In this document: positions 1 through 6,368 of the stretch, piece by piece
Numbering within the stretch: position 1 is the first letter of the stretch
Layout: each line of letters begins with the position of its first letter
DNA from: Bacteroidales bacterium
GTDB lineage: Bacteria > Bacteroidota > Bacteroidia > Bacteroidales > VadinHA17
Reading direction: 5' to 3'
NCBI GenBank assembly: GCA_017882245.1
Contig: JADGPV010000158.1
Location: 1-6,396 of the forward strand
DNA length: 6,396 bases
Position numbers and translations under genes: made by a program
Notes under the pieces: model-generated
The model's input: only the letters and a program-made list of their open reading frames with translations
Told to the model about the DNA's origin: nothing
Databases searched by the model: none

Positions 1-173
1 GTCCAGGTTGATTTTTCAAGAAAGTCGGCTGTTTTTCTTACACCCATGGACTGACCGGCAGACGTAAAGTTTGCTGCCAGGCCGCCTCCCTTTGAATTCT
101 GCACCAGCACCACCATAATCACAAGTACGCACGCAATAAGCGCCAGAATTGAAACAAAAATATAAATGCCCAT
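1..173 (-). CDS. secG: SecG, preprotein translocase subunit (3' part missing at left edge)
   Basis: SecG is the small non-essential subunit of the SecYEG inner-membrane channel and helps protein export. Only the first 57 codons lie in the window; the gene continues past base 1. The visible protein starts MGIYIFVSILALIACVLVIM, a first membrane helix (about residues 2-24). It is followed by the family signature QNSKGGGLAANF (residues 25-36) and then GVRKTADFLEKSTW (residues 44-57), which leads toward the second helix as in Bacteroidota SecG. The ATG (173-171) is 7 bp after the stop of the preceding gene, with an A/T-rich leader and no clear Shine-Dalgarno sequence, so it is very likely the last-read gene visible of the same operon. 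Identification is from the recognisable loop motif; the second membrane helix is not visible. Confidence 0.93.
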   Translation of the reverse strand, partial: MGIYIFVSILALIACVLVIMVVLVQNSKGGGLAANFTSAGQSMGVRKTADFLEKSTW

Positions 174-180
174 TGTTTAT

Positions 181-1494
181 CTATTTAATTAAATCCTTAA
201 TCTTTTCAATACGGCCTGCAAAGTAAGCACTTTTTTCCGGAAATTGCAAAGAGAGCTTTTCATAAATATTTATCGCCCTGGTATAGTACCCCTGGTTAAT
301 GTAGATCTTTGCAAGTGTCTCGGTTATAAACCTGCCCTGCTCTTCCGTGCCTGGCTCTGACAGGTCCTTCACCGGCTGATTCTCTGCCAGCGGTATCCTC
401 TCAAGGGTCGGTCTGCTCTGTATGAACCTGTCTATCAGATCCTGAGGTGTCAGTTGTTGTGCCTGCTCAGAAACCGGAGATTCATTGTCTGTAACAAGCT
501 CCAGCAGTTCTTCACCTGCAGGTTCCTGTTCCGTTATGTCGCTCGTGACAGGAACTTCAGTGTCCGGTTCAACCAATGCTTCAATCTCTGATACTTCAGT
601 ATCCGGTGCAACCACTGCTTCAATCCCTGGTACTTCAGCATCTGGTGCAACCAATGCTTCAATCTCTGGTACTTCAGTATCCGGTGTAATCACTGCATCA
701 ATCTCTGGTACTTCAGTATCCGGCGTAATCACTGCTTCAATCTCTGATACTTCAGCGTCCGGTGTAACCACTGCTTCAATCTCTGATACTCCAGTGTCCG
801 GTGCAACCACTGCTTCAATCTCTGATACTTCAGCATCCGGTGCAACCACTGCTTCAATCTCTGATACTCCAGCATCCGGTGCAACCACTGCTTCAATTTC
901 ATGCACTTCTTCCGGCAATGAGGACAGTTCTTCAAGCCTTGCCTCAATCTCTGCCATAAGCTCTTCCCGTGTACGCCAGGCTGATCCTTCAGTGGCAGAA
1001 GTCTCTGCCTCTGTGGCAGGTGTGACCTCCATTTGTGCAACTTCCTCATGAACTGCTTCCTCCTGAAAGGTCTCCTGATCAACCGCCTCCTGCACTACTT
1101 CTTCATGCGGGGTTTCCGTTTGTGCAACCTCTTCCGGTGGAGCGACTAGCGCCTGTGCAACCTCCTCGTGCGAAAATTCCTCGTGCGGAACTTCCTCTTG
1201 TGCAACTTCCTCTTGTGCAACCTCCTCGTGCGGAACTTTCTCTTTCTCAGCCTCAGCAGCCGGCTGCATAAAAAGATAATGATAAAGCACCTCCCTGTCA
1301 GAAACAGAGAGTGCTGACGCTTTCAGCTGTGTGTCAAACCTGATATCAGCATTCTCCTTCAGACCGCGCAAAAGTAACATGTGAGCGGAATGAAACCAGG
1401 GAAAGAGAACGGTCAGTTCTCTCAGTCCTTCGAGATCACCCGGGCCGGGAAGGGCGCCGCCGGCAATGAACCGGTTGAATTCATTCCTGTTCAT
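181..1494 (-). CDS. Acidic repeat-rich protein with C-terminal TPR-like unit, between LptE and SecG
   Basis: A 437-residue protein of unknown function. I recognise it by position and by its two ends as the TPR-type protein that often lies between the LptE-like and secG genes in Bacteroidota. Residues 1-76 form a folded-looking N-terminal segment (FPWFHSAHMLLLRGLK near 31-46). Residues 85-154 are a Glu-rich tract with a loose five-residue period (EEVAQ/EEVPH). Residues 174-193 look helical and charged. Residues 197-313 are nine 13-residue repeats of the type VSEIEAVVAPDAE. Residues 349-437 include a conserved-looking tail with one TPR-like helix pair (about 393-426, LAKIYINQGYYTRAINIYEK). There is no signal peptide or membrane helix, so it is probably cytoplasmic. 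The middle is strongly acidic and probably disordered, a spacer between two small folded ends. The ATG is 9 bp after the LptE stop. Function is unknown; a role in protein-protein contacts is inference from the TPR. Confidence 0.85.
   Translation of the reverse strand: MNRNEFNRFIAGGALPGPGDLEGLRELTVLFPWFHSAHMLLLRGLKENADIRFDTQLKASALSVSDREVLYHYLFMQPAAEAEKEKVPHEEVAQEEVAQEEVPHEEFSHEEVAQALVAPPEEVAQTETPHEEVVQEAVDQETFQEEAVHEEVAQMEVTPATEAETSATEGSAWRTREELMAEIEARLEELSSLPEEVHEIEAVVAPDAGVSEIEAVVAPDAEVSEIEAVVAPDTGVSEIEAVVTPDAEVSEIEAVITPDTEVPEIDAVITPDTEVPEIEALVAPDAEVPGIEAVVAPDTEVSEIEALVEPDTEVPVTSDITEQEPAGEELLELVTDNESPVSEQAQQLTPQDLIDRFIQSRPTLERIPLAENQPVKDLSEPGTEEQGRFITETLAKIYINQGYYTRAINIYEKLSLQFPEKSAYFAGRIEKIKDLIK
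556..906 (-). repeat. Nine in-frame 39-bp tandem repeats (13-residue units)
   Basis: Nine consecutive 39-bp units encode residues 197-313 of the acidic TPR-tailed protein. The consensus unit is V-(S/P)-E-I-E-A-V-V-(A/T)-P-D-(A/T)-(E/G). The register is exact (117 residues = 9 x 13), with no insertion or deletion. The outer units (VHEIEAVVAPDAG first, VSEIEALVEPDTE last) have diverged more than the inner ones, as expected if the array grew by internal duplication. Several neighbouring units differ at only a few bases, so copy number may vary between strains. Because 39 is divisible by 3 and the units lack stops, other frames are also open here; those readings are not genes. Confidence 0.95.
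1033..1242 (-). repeat. Degenerate 15-bp repeats (five-residue EEVAQ/EEVPH units)
   Basis: Residues 85-154 of the same protein show a loose five-residue period: EEVAQ, EEVAQ, EEVPH, EEFSH, EEVAQ, then after a short break EEVAQ, TETPH, EEVVQ, EAVDQ, EEAVH, EEVAQ. At the DNA level the units near 1190-1240 are the most alike (cttcctcttgtgcaa-type on the plus strand). The tract is Glu-rich and is separate in sequence and period from the 13-residue array downstream. Confidence 0.85.
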
Positions 1495-1503
1495 GTGTAA
1501 GTG

Positions 1504-2028
1504 TCACCAGTTGACAAAAGCTCTGTTAAAGATATCTTCAATCAGCATCTTTGAAATCTCTTCTGTAAGATTGGCCTCAACGGCACTAAGATCCAATGCG
1601 CTGTCGTAATCCTGATACCTTGTGAAAGTCTGCTCATAACTAAGGTCAGGATCAACATTATTGACATACCTGACCTTGACAGTGATGGAAAAACGGTTCA
1701 TGGCAGCCTGTTCATTACCACTGACTGTTAAAGGCTGTGTTCTATAGTCAGTAATGTCACCCTCAAAGCTGACATCACCTCCTGATGTTACCATTTCAAG
1801 GTTGGTCTGTGACTTGCACATATCCATCAGTGCATCGGTCAGTTTCTGTGTCAGTCCCGGCTGAACAAGGCTGGCCCTGTTCTGGAAGGTCGCAACGCTG
1901 AAGGTCTTGACTGCAGGCGAAATGGATGCCCCGGTGAACTTGTATGATACTTTTACTCCGCAGCTCTCTGCCATGATAAGGAGAACCACAGGTAGCAATA
2001 TCCCGGCAAGTTTATGCTTCAAGACCAT
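1504..2028 (-). CDS. lptE: LptE-like LPS-assembly lipoprotein
   Basis: LptE is the outer-membrane lipoprotein that plugs the LptD barrel during insertion of lipopolysaccharide into the outer leaflet. The 174-residue product has a basic start (KHK), a hydrophobic stretch (about residues 7-19) and a candidate lipid-attached Cys23 in AESC-GV. The -3 Ala is not the usual Leu, so the lipobox is imperfect. The mature part begins KVSYKFTGASISPAVKTFSV, matching the start of Bacteroidota LptE-like proteins; VATFQNRA and LTQKLTDAL follow, and then a beta-rich body with TVKVRYVN. The start overlaps the end of the sigma-54 activator gene by 17 bp, implying coupled translation. An AAAGGAG lies only 1 nt before this ATG but 7 nt before a TTG at codon 3, so initiation at the TTG (giving MKHKLAG) is possible. 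The ATG is kept because Bacteroidota rarely rely on Shine-Dalgarno pairing. Confidence 0.85.
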   Translation of the reverse strand: MVLKHKLAGILLPVVLLIMAESCGVKVSYKFTGASISPAVKTFSVATFQNRASLVQPGLTQKLTDALMDMCKSQTNLEMVTSGGDVSFEGDITDYRTQPLTVSGNEQAAMNRFSITVKVRYVNNVDPDLSYEQTFTRYQDYDSALDLSAVEANLTEEISKMLIEDIFNRAFVNW

Positions 2029-3256
2029 ACTCCTTTATTTTCCTGTATAAAGTTCTCTCTGAGATACCCAGCTCAGCTGCAGCCAGCTTTCGCTTGCCAT
2101 TGTTCTTGTCAAGAGCTTTTTTTATCAGCTCCTTCTCCCTGTCAGTGAGTGAGAGGGATTCCTCAACCACCTCCTCAGTATCCTGTATATCAACCCTTTC
2201 CCGGGGCGTACCGAAACTGACCGGTACAGGTCGCACAGGTTCAATGGTCTCTTTTTGCATGACATTGTCATTGAAGAGATTACGTACTGCCCTGGCGCCA
2301 GTTTCAGTGAGGTTGTTAACTTCTCCTCCTGAGCTGAGCATTTCATAAACAAGGTTCTTCAGATCATGCATATCACTTTTCATATCAAAAAGAACCTTGT
2401 AGAGTATTTCCCTTTCCGAGCTGAAGCCTTTGTCTTCCACGCTTCTGACGGGCACCGGAAGACGTCCGCTCTGGAAATCGGGAAGATAATGTGTAAGCAT
2501 TACAGCTGTCACCTCACGGTCCTGCTCAATCACTGAAATCTGCTCTGCTATATTTTTAAGCTGCCGTACATTACCCGGCCAATAGTAATTCAACAGCATC
2601 TCCCTTGCCTGGCTGTCGGGTCTGATGGCAGGCATACGGTATCGTTCAGCGAAGTCAACCGAGAATTTGCGGAAGAGAAGAATGATATCCTCACCTCTTT
2701 CACGCAATGGCGGCACACGCACTGGCACTGTATTAAGCCTGTAGAACAGGTCCTCACGGAACCTTCCCGATGCGACCGCATTAACAATATCGATATTTGT
2801 GGCTGTTATTACCCTGACGTCGGTCTTCTGAACCTTTGAGGAACCCACCCTGATAAACTCACCGGATTCGAGTACCCTTAGAAGCCTCACCTGGGTTGAA
2901 AGAGGCAACTCTGCCACCTCATCAAGAAATATCGTGCCTCCGTTGGCGACTTCAAAATAACCTTTTCTGCTGTCTGTTGCGCCGGTAAAAGCCCCCTTTT
3001 CATGACCAAAGAGTTCTGAATCAATCGTACCCTCAGGAATTGCACCGCAGTTGACCGCTATATAAGGGCCATGCTTTCGCAGGCTGAAGTTATGTATCAC
3101 CTGGGGAAACACTTCCTTGCCGGTACCGCTCTCGCCTGAGATGAGCACAGAGAGGTCAGTAGGGGCTACCTGCACAGCAATGTCAAGTGCCCGGTTCAGC
3201 CCTTCATTATTACCGATGATACCAAATCTCTGCTTTACGCTCTGTAATTCCGTCAT
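2012..3256 (-). CDS. Sigma-54-dependent transcriptional activator, AAA+ and Fis HTH only
   Basis: An enhancer-binding protein that uses ATP to open RNA polymerase-sigma-54 promoters. Numbered from the ATG at 3256 (414 residues), it has Walker A GESGTGKE (41-48), the sigma-54 contact loop GAFTGA (88-93), Walker B GGTIFLDE (106-113), sensor I TATN (151-154), arginine-finger region FREDLFYRL (166-174), sensor II region WPGNVRQLKN (226-235), and a C-terminal Fis-type HTH (about 370-410, ending RTLYRKIKEYGLEA). All motifs are intact, so it should be active. No receiver, GAF or PAS domain precedes the AAA+ module. A linker of about 110 residues with a probable helix (EREILYKVLFDMKSDMHDLK) separates AAA+ from HTH. 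A TTG one codon upstream (3259) is less likely than the ATG. The gene heads the lptE-TPR-secG run. Its targets are not shown by the sequence; envelope genes are a guess from context. Confidence 0.95.
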   Translation of the reverse strand: MTELQSVKQRFGIIGNNEGLNRALDIAVQVAPTDLSVLISGESGTGKEVFPQVIHNFSLRKHGPYIAVNCGAIPEGTIDSELFGHEKGAFTGATDSRKGYFEVANGGTIFLDEVAELPLSTQVRLLRVLESGEFIRVGSSKVQKTDVRVITATNIDIVNAVASGRFREDLFYRLNTVPVRVPPLRERGEDIILLFRKFSVDFAERYRMPAIRPDSQAREMLLNYYWPGNVRQLKNIAEQISVIEQDREVTAVMLTHYLPDFQSGRLPVPVRSVEDKGFSSEREILYKVLFDMKSDMHDLKNLVYEMLSSGGEVNNLTETGARAVRNLFNDNVMQKETIEPVRPVPVSFGTPRERVDIQDTEEVVEESLSLTDREKELIKKALDKNNGKRKLAAAELGISERTLYRKIKEYGLEA

Positions 3257-3273
3257 CAAATTCCAATGAACTG

Positions 3274-3304
3274 CGAATTTACGACTTTTTTGGATTATGT
3301 TAAA
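3274..3304 (-). promoter_or_regulatory. Candidate -33/-7 promoter of the sigma-54 activator operon
   Basis: On the minus strand TAAATTCG (3281-3274) matches the Bacteroides -7 element TAnnTTTG at five of six fixed positions. TTTA (3304-3301) sits 19 bp upstream where TTTG is expected. The ATG is 17 nt beyond the -7 element. Both elements have one mismatch, so this is a reasonable but unproven promoter. A perfect inverted repeat fills the spacer between the two elements. Confidence 0.4.
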
Positions 3305-3309
3305 GTCGT
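3281..3309. repeat. Perfect 8-bp inverted repeat in the divergent intergenic region (possible operator)
   Basis: ACGACTTT (3281-3288) and AAAGTCGT (3302-3309) are exact reverse complements separated by 13 nt, so arm centres are 21 bp apart, about two helical turns. That is the geometry of a dimer binding one face of the DNA. The repeat spans the -33/-7 spacer of the candidate promoter for the sigma-54 activator gene and lies 150 bp upstream of the divergent MerR gene. MerR-family regulators usually bind in such spacers. It is not followed by a T-run, so a terminator is unlikely. Confidence 0.6.
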
Positions 3310-3458
3310 TCCCTTAGTAAAATGAAGCCATTTAGAACCCGGTGCAGACCCGCCTAAAAATCTTGAAAAAACAGAGAAAAGGCTGAAACAGAGAGACAAT
3401 ACTTAAACTATTGCAGCTTATTATTGTTATTATCACTGAGTAGGTAACATTAAGAAAA

Positions 3459-4349
3459 ATGAATGCTGGAAGCAGAACATATTCCATTAAGGACTTGGAA
3501 AACAACTGTGGCATAAAAGCCCACACTATCAGGATGTGGGAGAAGAGATACGGAATACTCACGCCCGAAAGAAGCATTTCGAACATAAGATATTATACCG
3601 AAGAAGAACTTAAAAAACTCATCACAGTCTCAATACTTAACCGCAATGGTCTGAAGATTTCAAAGATTGCACGAATGAGTGACAATGACCTGCTGCATGA
3701 AGTACTTAAGAATGGTTCAGGGGATGAAACTGGTGATGGTACCTTCAAACCGGGTGAGCTTATAATTTCAGCGCTGAGGTTCAGCGAGGAAGAGTTCAGG
3801 GAGAGGCTGAACCTCTTTGTACAGGAAAAAAGTATGAGGGAAGCTTATATCGAGGTGTTTTACCCACTGATGCAGAAGGCAAAGGCATTATGGCTGACTG
3901 GCTGCATCTCAAGACCGCAGGAACAGTTTATCAGGCATGTGATCAGGACAATGATTGTATCAGAAGATATGGTCACTGACACGCACCTTTCGGGCGAAAG
4001 CGCTGCAATCATCAATCTGGGTGATAATGAGGCGGAAAATAATCTTGTATTTCTTAAATACCTCCTCAGGAAAAGAGGGATTGACGTCGTTTACACGGAA
4101 AGTACACTCCCGGCAGCAGACATAAGTGGAATACATTCAGTAAAGCCCTTTAATATCCTGGTTGTCAATGTGCCGGCTTCGGAGCCTGATGATGAGGTAA
4201 AAAGATTCTGCCGCTCATTGGTCGGTGAGTTGAAGCTGAGGAAAGTGCTGGTCACCGGAAGATATGACAGCAGCGGAACATGGAGCAGCGGCAAAACAGA
4301 AGCTGTCTGTTCTCCTGCCGGGCTGGCAGAATGGGCAGACAGTCTCTGA
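3459..4349 (+). CDS. MerR-family regulator with degenerate cobalamin-binding C-terminal domain
   Basis: A 296-residue transcription regulator of the CarA/CarH/LitR-like architecture. Residues 7-75 are a MerR winged-helix HTH (YSIKDLENNCGIKAHTIRMW, then EKRYGIL, and RYYTEEELKKL). Residues 100-175 fit the helical B12-binding cap, and residues 182-270 fit the Rossmann-like cobalamin-binding fold (SAAIINLG, KYLLRKRGIDVVY, NILVVNVP). In light-sensing relatives a W-x9-EH motif in the cap and an ExHxxG motif in the Rossmann part hold B12. Here they read W145-x9-E155-Q156 and N190-E-A192-E-N-N195, so both histidines and the glycine are absent by my by-eye alignment. The protein may therefore work without B12. 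It is divergent from the sigma-54 activator operon and convergent with the GSCFA gene, transcribed alone. ATG at 3459 follows an A-rich leader (taagaaaa). Confidence 0.9.
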   Translation: MNAGSRTYSIKDLENNCGIKAHTIRMWEKRYGILTPERSISNIRYYTEEELKKLITVSILNRNGLKISKIARMSDNDLLHEVLKNGSGDETGDGTFKPGELIISALRFSEEEFRERLNLFVQEKSMREAYIEVFYPLMQKAKALWLTGCISRPQEQFIRHVIRTMIVSEDMVTDTHLSGESAAIINLGDNEAENNLVFLKYLLRKRGIDVVYTESTLPAADISGIHSVKPFNILVVNVPASEPDDEVKRFCRSLVGELKLRKVLVTGRYDSSGTWSSGKTEAVCSPAGLAEWADSL

Positions 4350-4378
4350 TTTAAACAGTTAGAAAGACCAGCAATTTT

Positions 4379-5356
4379 TTACAGCATCCCCTTGAAATAT
4401 GTCTCCTCGGAAGAGAGGTCAATGAAGGGCGCTTTTGCCTTCAGTTCGGCTATTCTGCCAAGCATTGCAGAAGCAAATTTAGCTGCCTCCTGCTTCCCGC
4501 CGGTAATGCGGTGGGCCATCGCCCTGGTGATCCTTGCTGCCTCATTCCATAAGCGGAGAGCAGGACTGTCAAAAAAGACAGAGGAGAATTTTTCCCAGAC
4601 ATAGTCGATTGCCGTTTCTGAGGGGTGGACCATATCGGAACCGTAATACCTGTAATCGCGGAGATCATCCATGAATATCTCGTAAGCAGGGAAATATCCC
4701 TCAACGGAAGGATGGGCCAGCAGCTCCTCGACAGCAAGGAGAAGGTGAGCCTTGCTGACCTGGTTTGCATGGGCCCCTTCACTCAGATGGCGGACAGGAC
4801 TGACAGTGAACCATATTCTTAGTCCGGAATTAATTTCCGCGAGGCGGTCAAGCGTTTCAATCCATCTTGTAGCTATCTCCGATGAGGCCGCCTGCCTGCG
4901 TTCAAAAAGCGAGGACGGCAGTTTATGACAGTTGGCCACGATGGCTCCGCTTTCCCTGAGGGTATAGATATAGGAGGTACCGAATGTAACAAAGAGAAAC
5001 GATACCCTGCGAATGAATTCAGAGGCTGCACGGCTTACATCGTTCAGTCGTCCGATAAGAACATCACGGTCATACGACGAGAAGGCCGTATGATGATCAA
5101 GGCTCATATAACGGTTCTGGTAGAGGTAGATATCCTTTTCTGTGTACCGGTGTGATGCTGCGAACCTGTCAAGAGCACCTGCCACAGAAAAAGGATTGAA
5201 GAGAGTACCATGCGGGTTTGTCATTACGTCAAGCTTGCCGGAGGCAAGCCTGTAGCCTATCTCATTCGCAAAACACGAGCCCAGAAACATTAACGGGGTG
5301 CTGAAGGTGATCTTGCCGGGTGAAACCGGAAGGGGTACTTCAGTTCGCAGTTCCAT
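4379..5356 (-). CDS. GSCFA-domain protein (SGNH-hydrolase-like)
   Basis: A 325-residue GSCFA-family protein; the family is distantly related to GDSL/SGNH esterases and its substrate is unknown. The family motif GSCFA is at residues 26-30 (MFLGSCFANEIG), with Ser27 in the place of the SGNH block I serine. NPHGTLFNPFS follows at 47-57. VTFGTSYIY (123-131), NCHK (142-145) and TVSPVRHL (184-191) are typical family blocks. D241-M-V-H244-P matches the SGNH block V DxxH, giving a likely catalytic Asp and His. No signal peptide is visible, so it is predicted to be cytoplasmic. The ATG is 8 bp after the hydrolase stop, so the two are very likely one operon. The stop lies 29 bp from the converging MerR gene stop. 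Esterase activity is inferred from the fold, not shown. Confidence 0.92.
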   Translation of the reverse strand: MELRTEVPLPVSPGKITFSTPLMFLGSCFANEIGYRLASGKLDVMTNPHGTLFNPFSVAGALDRFAASHRYTEKDIYLYQNRYMSLDHHTAFSSYDRDVLIGRLNDVSRAASEFIRRVSFLFVTFGTSYIYTLRESGAIVANCHKLPSSLFERRQAASSEIATRWIETLDRLAEINSGLRIWFTVSPVRHLSEGAHANQVSKAHLLLAVEELLAHPSVEGYFPAYEIFMDDLRDYRYYGSDMVHPSETAIDYVWEKFSSVFFDSPALRLWNEAARITRAMAHRITGGKQEAAKFASAMLGRIAELKAKAPFIDLSSEETYFKGML

Positions 5357-5364
5357 CTTACCTA

Positions 5365-6177
5365 TTATAATAATGTTTCAATCCATTCAATGATGAAGTC
5401 AAAATGATCATCCCTGACGAGATCATTGTGAAGCTCATGATACCCTCCGTCCCAAAGCTTCAGCGTTGCTTTGGGGGCAGCCGCAGCGACCTCCATTGTT
5501 GCTGCAGCCGAGGTTATCCTGTCATCCCTTCCGTGAACAAGCAGCAGCGGCAGGGTGATTTCTGAAGCACGGCTAAGTATCTCCTTTCCGGCATCAGTTA
5601 TAGAACCAAAGATCCCTGCTGAGATTGTACCATATACCAGTGGATCGTTCCTGTAGGATTCCACCACTTTCGGATCACGGGAAAGATCCTCCGTTTTTAG
5701 TCCTGATGGCTGTGTCATTCCCGGCATAATCTTACTCACTACTGAGGCAATCAGCTTTTTGATCCTGGGAGGCTCATAAGCCAGTCTTATCCAAGGTGAT
5801 GTAACAATAGCACCCCTCAAATCAGGTTTTCTTTGGATCAGATAGTCAAGCACGATACCGCCACCGAGGCTGTGGCCATAAATAAACTGAGGGACACGCG
5901 GCAGCTCGGCAGCAATGTCTTTTATCATTATGTCGATTGTGTCATACAATACCTCAAACCGTGGCATAACCCCGCGCCTGCCTTCGGAATTGCCGTGACC
6001 CGGAAGATCAAATGCTCTCAGCGAGACACCTTCTTCATTAAACTTTGCGGCCCAGTCGTGGTATCTGCCGGCATGCTCTCCAAAGCCATGCACCAGAAGT
6101 ATGATTGCCTTGGGTTTATCTGTAGTTTTAAAATTATAAACGGCTGTCTTGCCCGAAGGGTATTCTTTAAGTTCCAT
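5365..6177 (-). CDS. Alpha/beta hydrolase, monoacylglycerol-lipase-like
   Basis: A 270-residue serine hydrolase of the monoacylglycerol lipase/lysophospholipase type (Hydrolase_4), which in relatives releases fatty acids from monoglycerides or lysolipids. Numbered from the ATG at 6177, it shows the oxyanion-side HGFGEHAGRY (30-39), the class motif GHGNSEGRRG (60-69), nucleophile elbow GHSLGG with Ser103, acid HGRDDRIT with Asp219 as best candidate, and catalytic His247 in GGYHELHND. All triad residues are present. There is no signal peptide, so it is probably cytoplasmic. An in-frame TTG at 6231 would add 18 residues (MGVTCLILSFRY...), but that TTG coincides with the -33 element of a good promoter candidate. 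The ATG is also preceded by an A-rich leader (caaaaaacaaca) typical of the phylum, so it is preferred. It is first in an operon with the GSCFA gene; true substrate unknown. Confidence 0.92.
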   Translation of the reverse strand: MELKEYPSGKTAVYNFKTTDKPKAIILLVHGFGEHAGRYHDWAAKFNEEGVSLRAFDLPGHGNSEGRRGVMPRFEVLYDTIDIMIKDIAAELPRVPQFIYGHSLGGGIVLDYLIQRKPDLRGAIVTSPWIRLAYEPPRIKKLIASVVSKIMPGMTQPSGLKTEDLSRDPKVVESYRNDPLVYGTISAGIFGSITDAGKEILSRASEITLPLLLVHGRDDRITSAAATMEVAAAAPKATLKLWDGGYHELHNDLVRDDHFDFIIEWIETLL

Positions 6178-6201
6178 TTGTTGTTTTTTGTAAAGATAAC
6201 G

Positions 6202-6231
6202 AAAAGATAAAATGAGACAGGTCACCCCCAA
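6202..6231 (-). promoter_or_regulatory. Bacteroidota-type -33/-7 promoter of the hydrolase-GSCFA operon
   Basis: On the minus strand TTG (6231-6229) is followed after 19 bp by TATCTTTT (6209-6202), matching the Bacteroides consensus TTG-N19-21-TAnnTTTG with only the last base of the -7 element off. Transcription would begin shortly downstream, leaving a short A-rich leader before the ATG at 6177. A second TATCTTTA lies at 6198-6191 but has no TTG at the right distance. Confidence 0.6.
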
Positions 6232-6368
6232 GAGAAGGGATTTTTAAATGTGATAGAAATGATAAAAATACCTCCTTGTCCTAATTTAGACATATATATC
6301 GTTTTAGCTTAATTATCAATCATATACTATTTAGAATTTATCTAATTTAAGATCAGAATTTCATAATA

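Noticed and set aside
485..1051. Plus-strand Ser/Thr-rich repetitive reading frame opposite the acidic protein
   Set aside because: It is the mirror of the 39-bp array, whose length is a multiple of three and lacks stops in several frames. The minus-strand reading has conserved ends and operon spacing; this one has neither.
729..1082. Minus-strand frame reading LKQWLHR-type repeats
   Set aside because: It is an out-of-frame reading of the same 39-bp array inside the real gene, with no start context or folded ends.
3411..3438. Promoter for the MerR gene (TTG 3411-3413 with TATCACTG 3431-3438, or TATTATTG 3419-3426)
   Set aside because: The first pair has a 17-bp spacer and a poor -7; the second has a better -7 but no TTG at 19-21 bp. 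Neither is good enough to list.
3891..3905. Sigma-54-like -24/-12 element (TGGC-N8-TGC) on the plus strand
   Set aside because: It lies inside the MerR coding sequence, only the core GG/GC spacing matches, the AC and T positions fail, and no gene start follows nearby.
4322..4380. Possible terminator between the convergent MerR and GSCFA genes (GCTGG...CCAGC then T6)
   Set aside because: The stem is only 5 bp around a loop of about 40 nt, and a second pairing (GTCT/AGAC) is weaker still. The T-run is suggestive but the hairpin is not supportable.
5365..6231. Longer hydrolase start at TTG 6231 with a short hydrophobic leader
   Set aside because: That TTG is the -33 element of a good promoter candidate, and the ATG at 6177 has the better leader and begins directly before the recognisable hydrolase fold.
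6270..6277. Perfect Shine-Dalgarno-like AAGGAGGT on the minus strand
   Set aside because: No ATG, GTG or TTG follows at a usable distance and the frame beyond is short and closed; it lies upstream of the hydrolase promoter. Probably chance.
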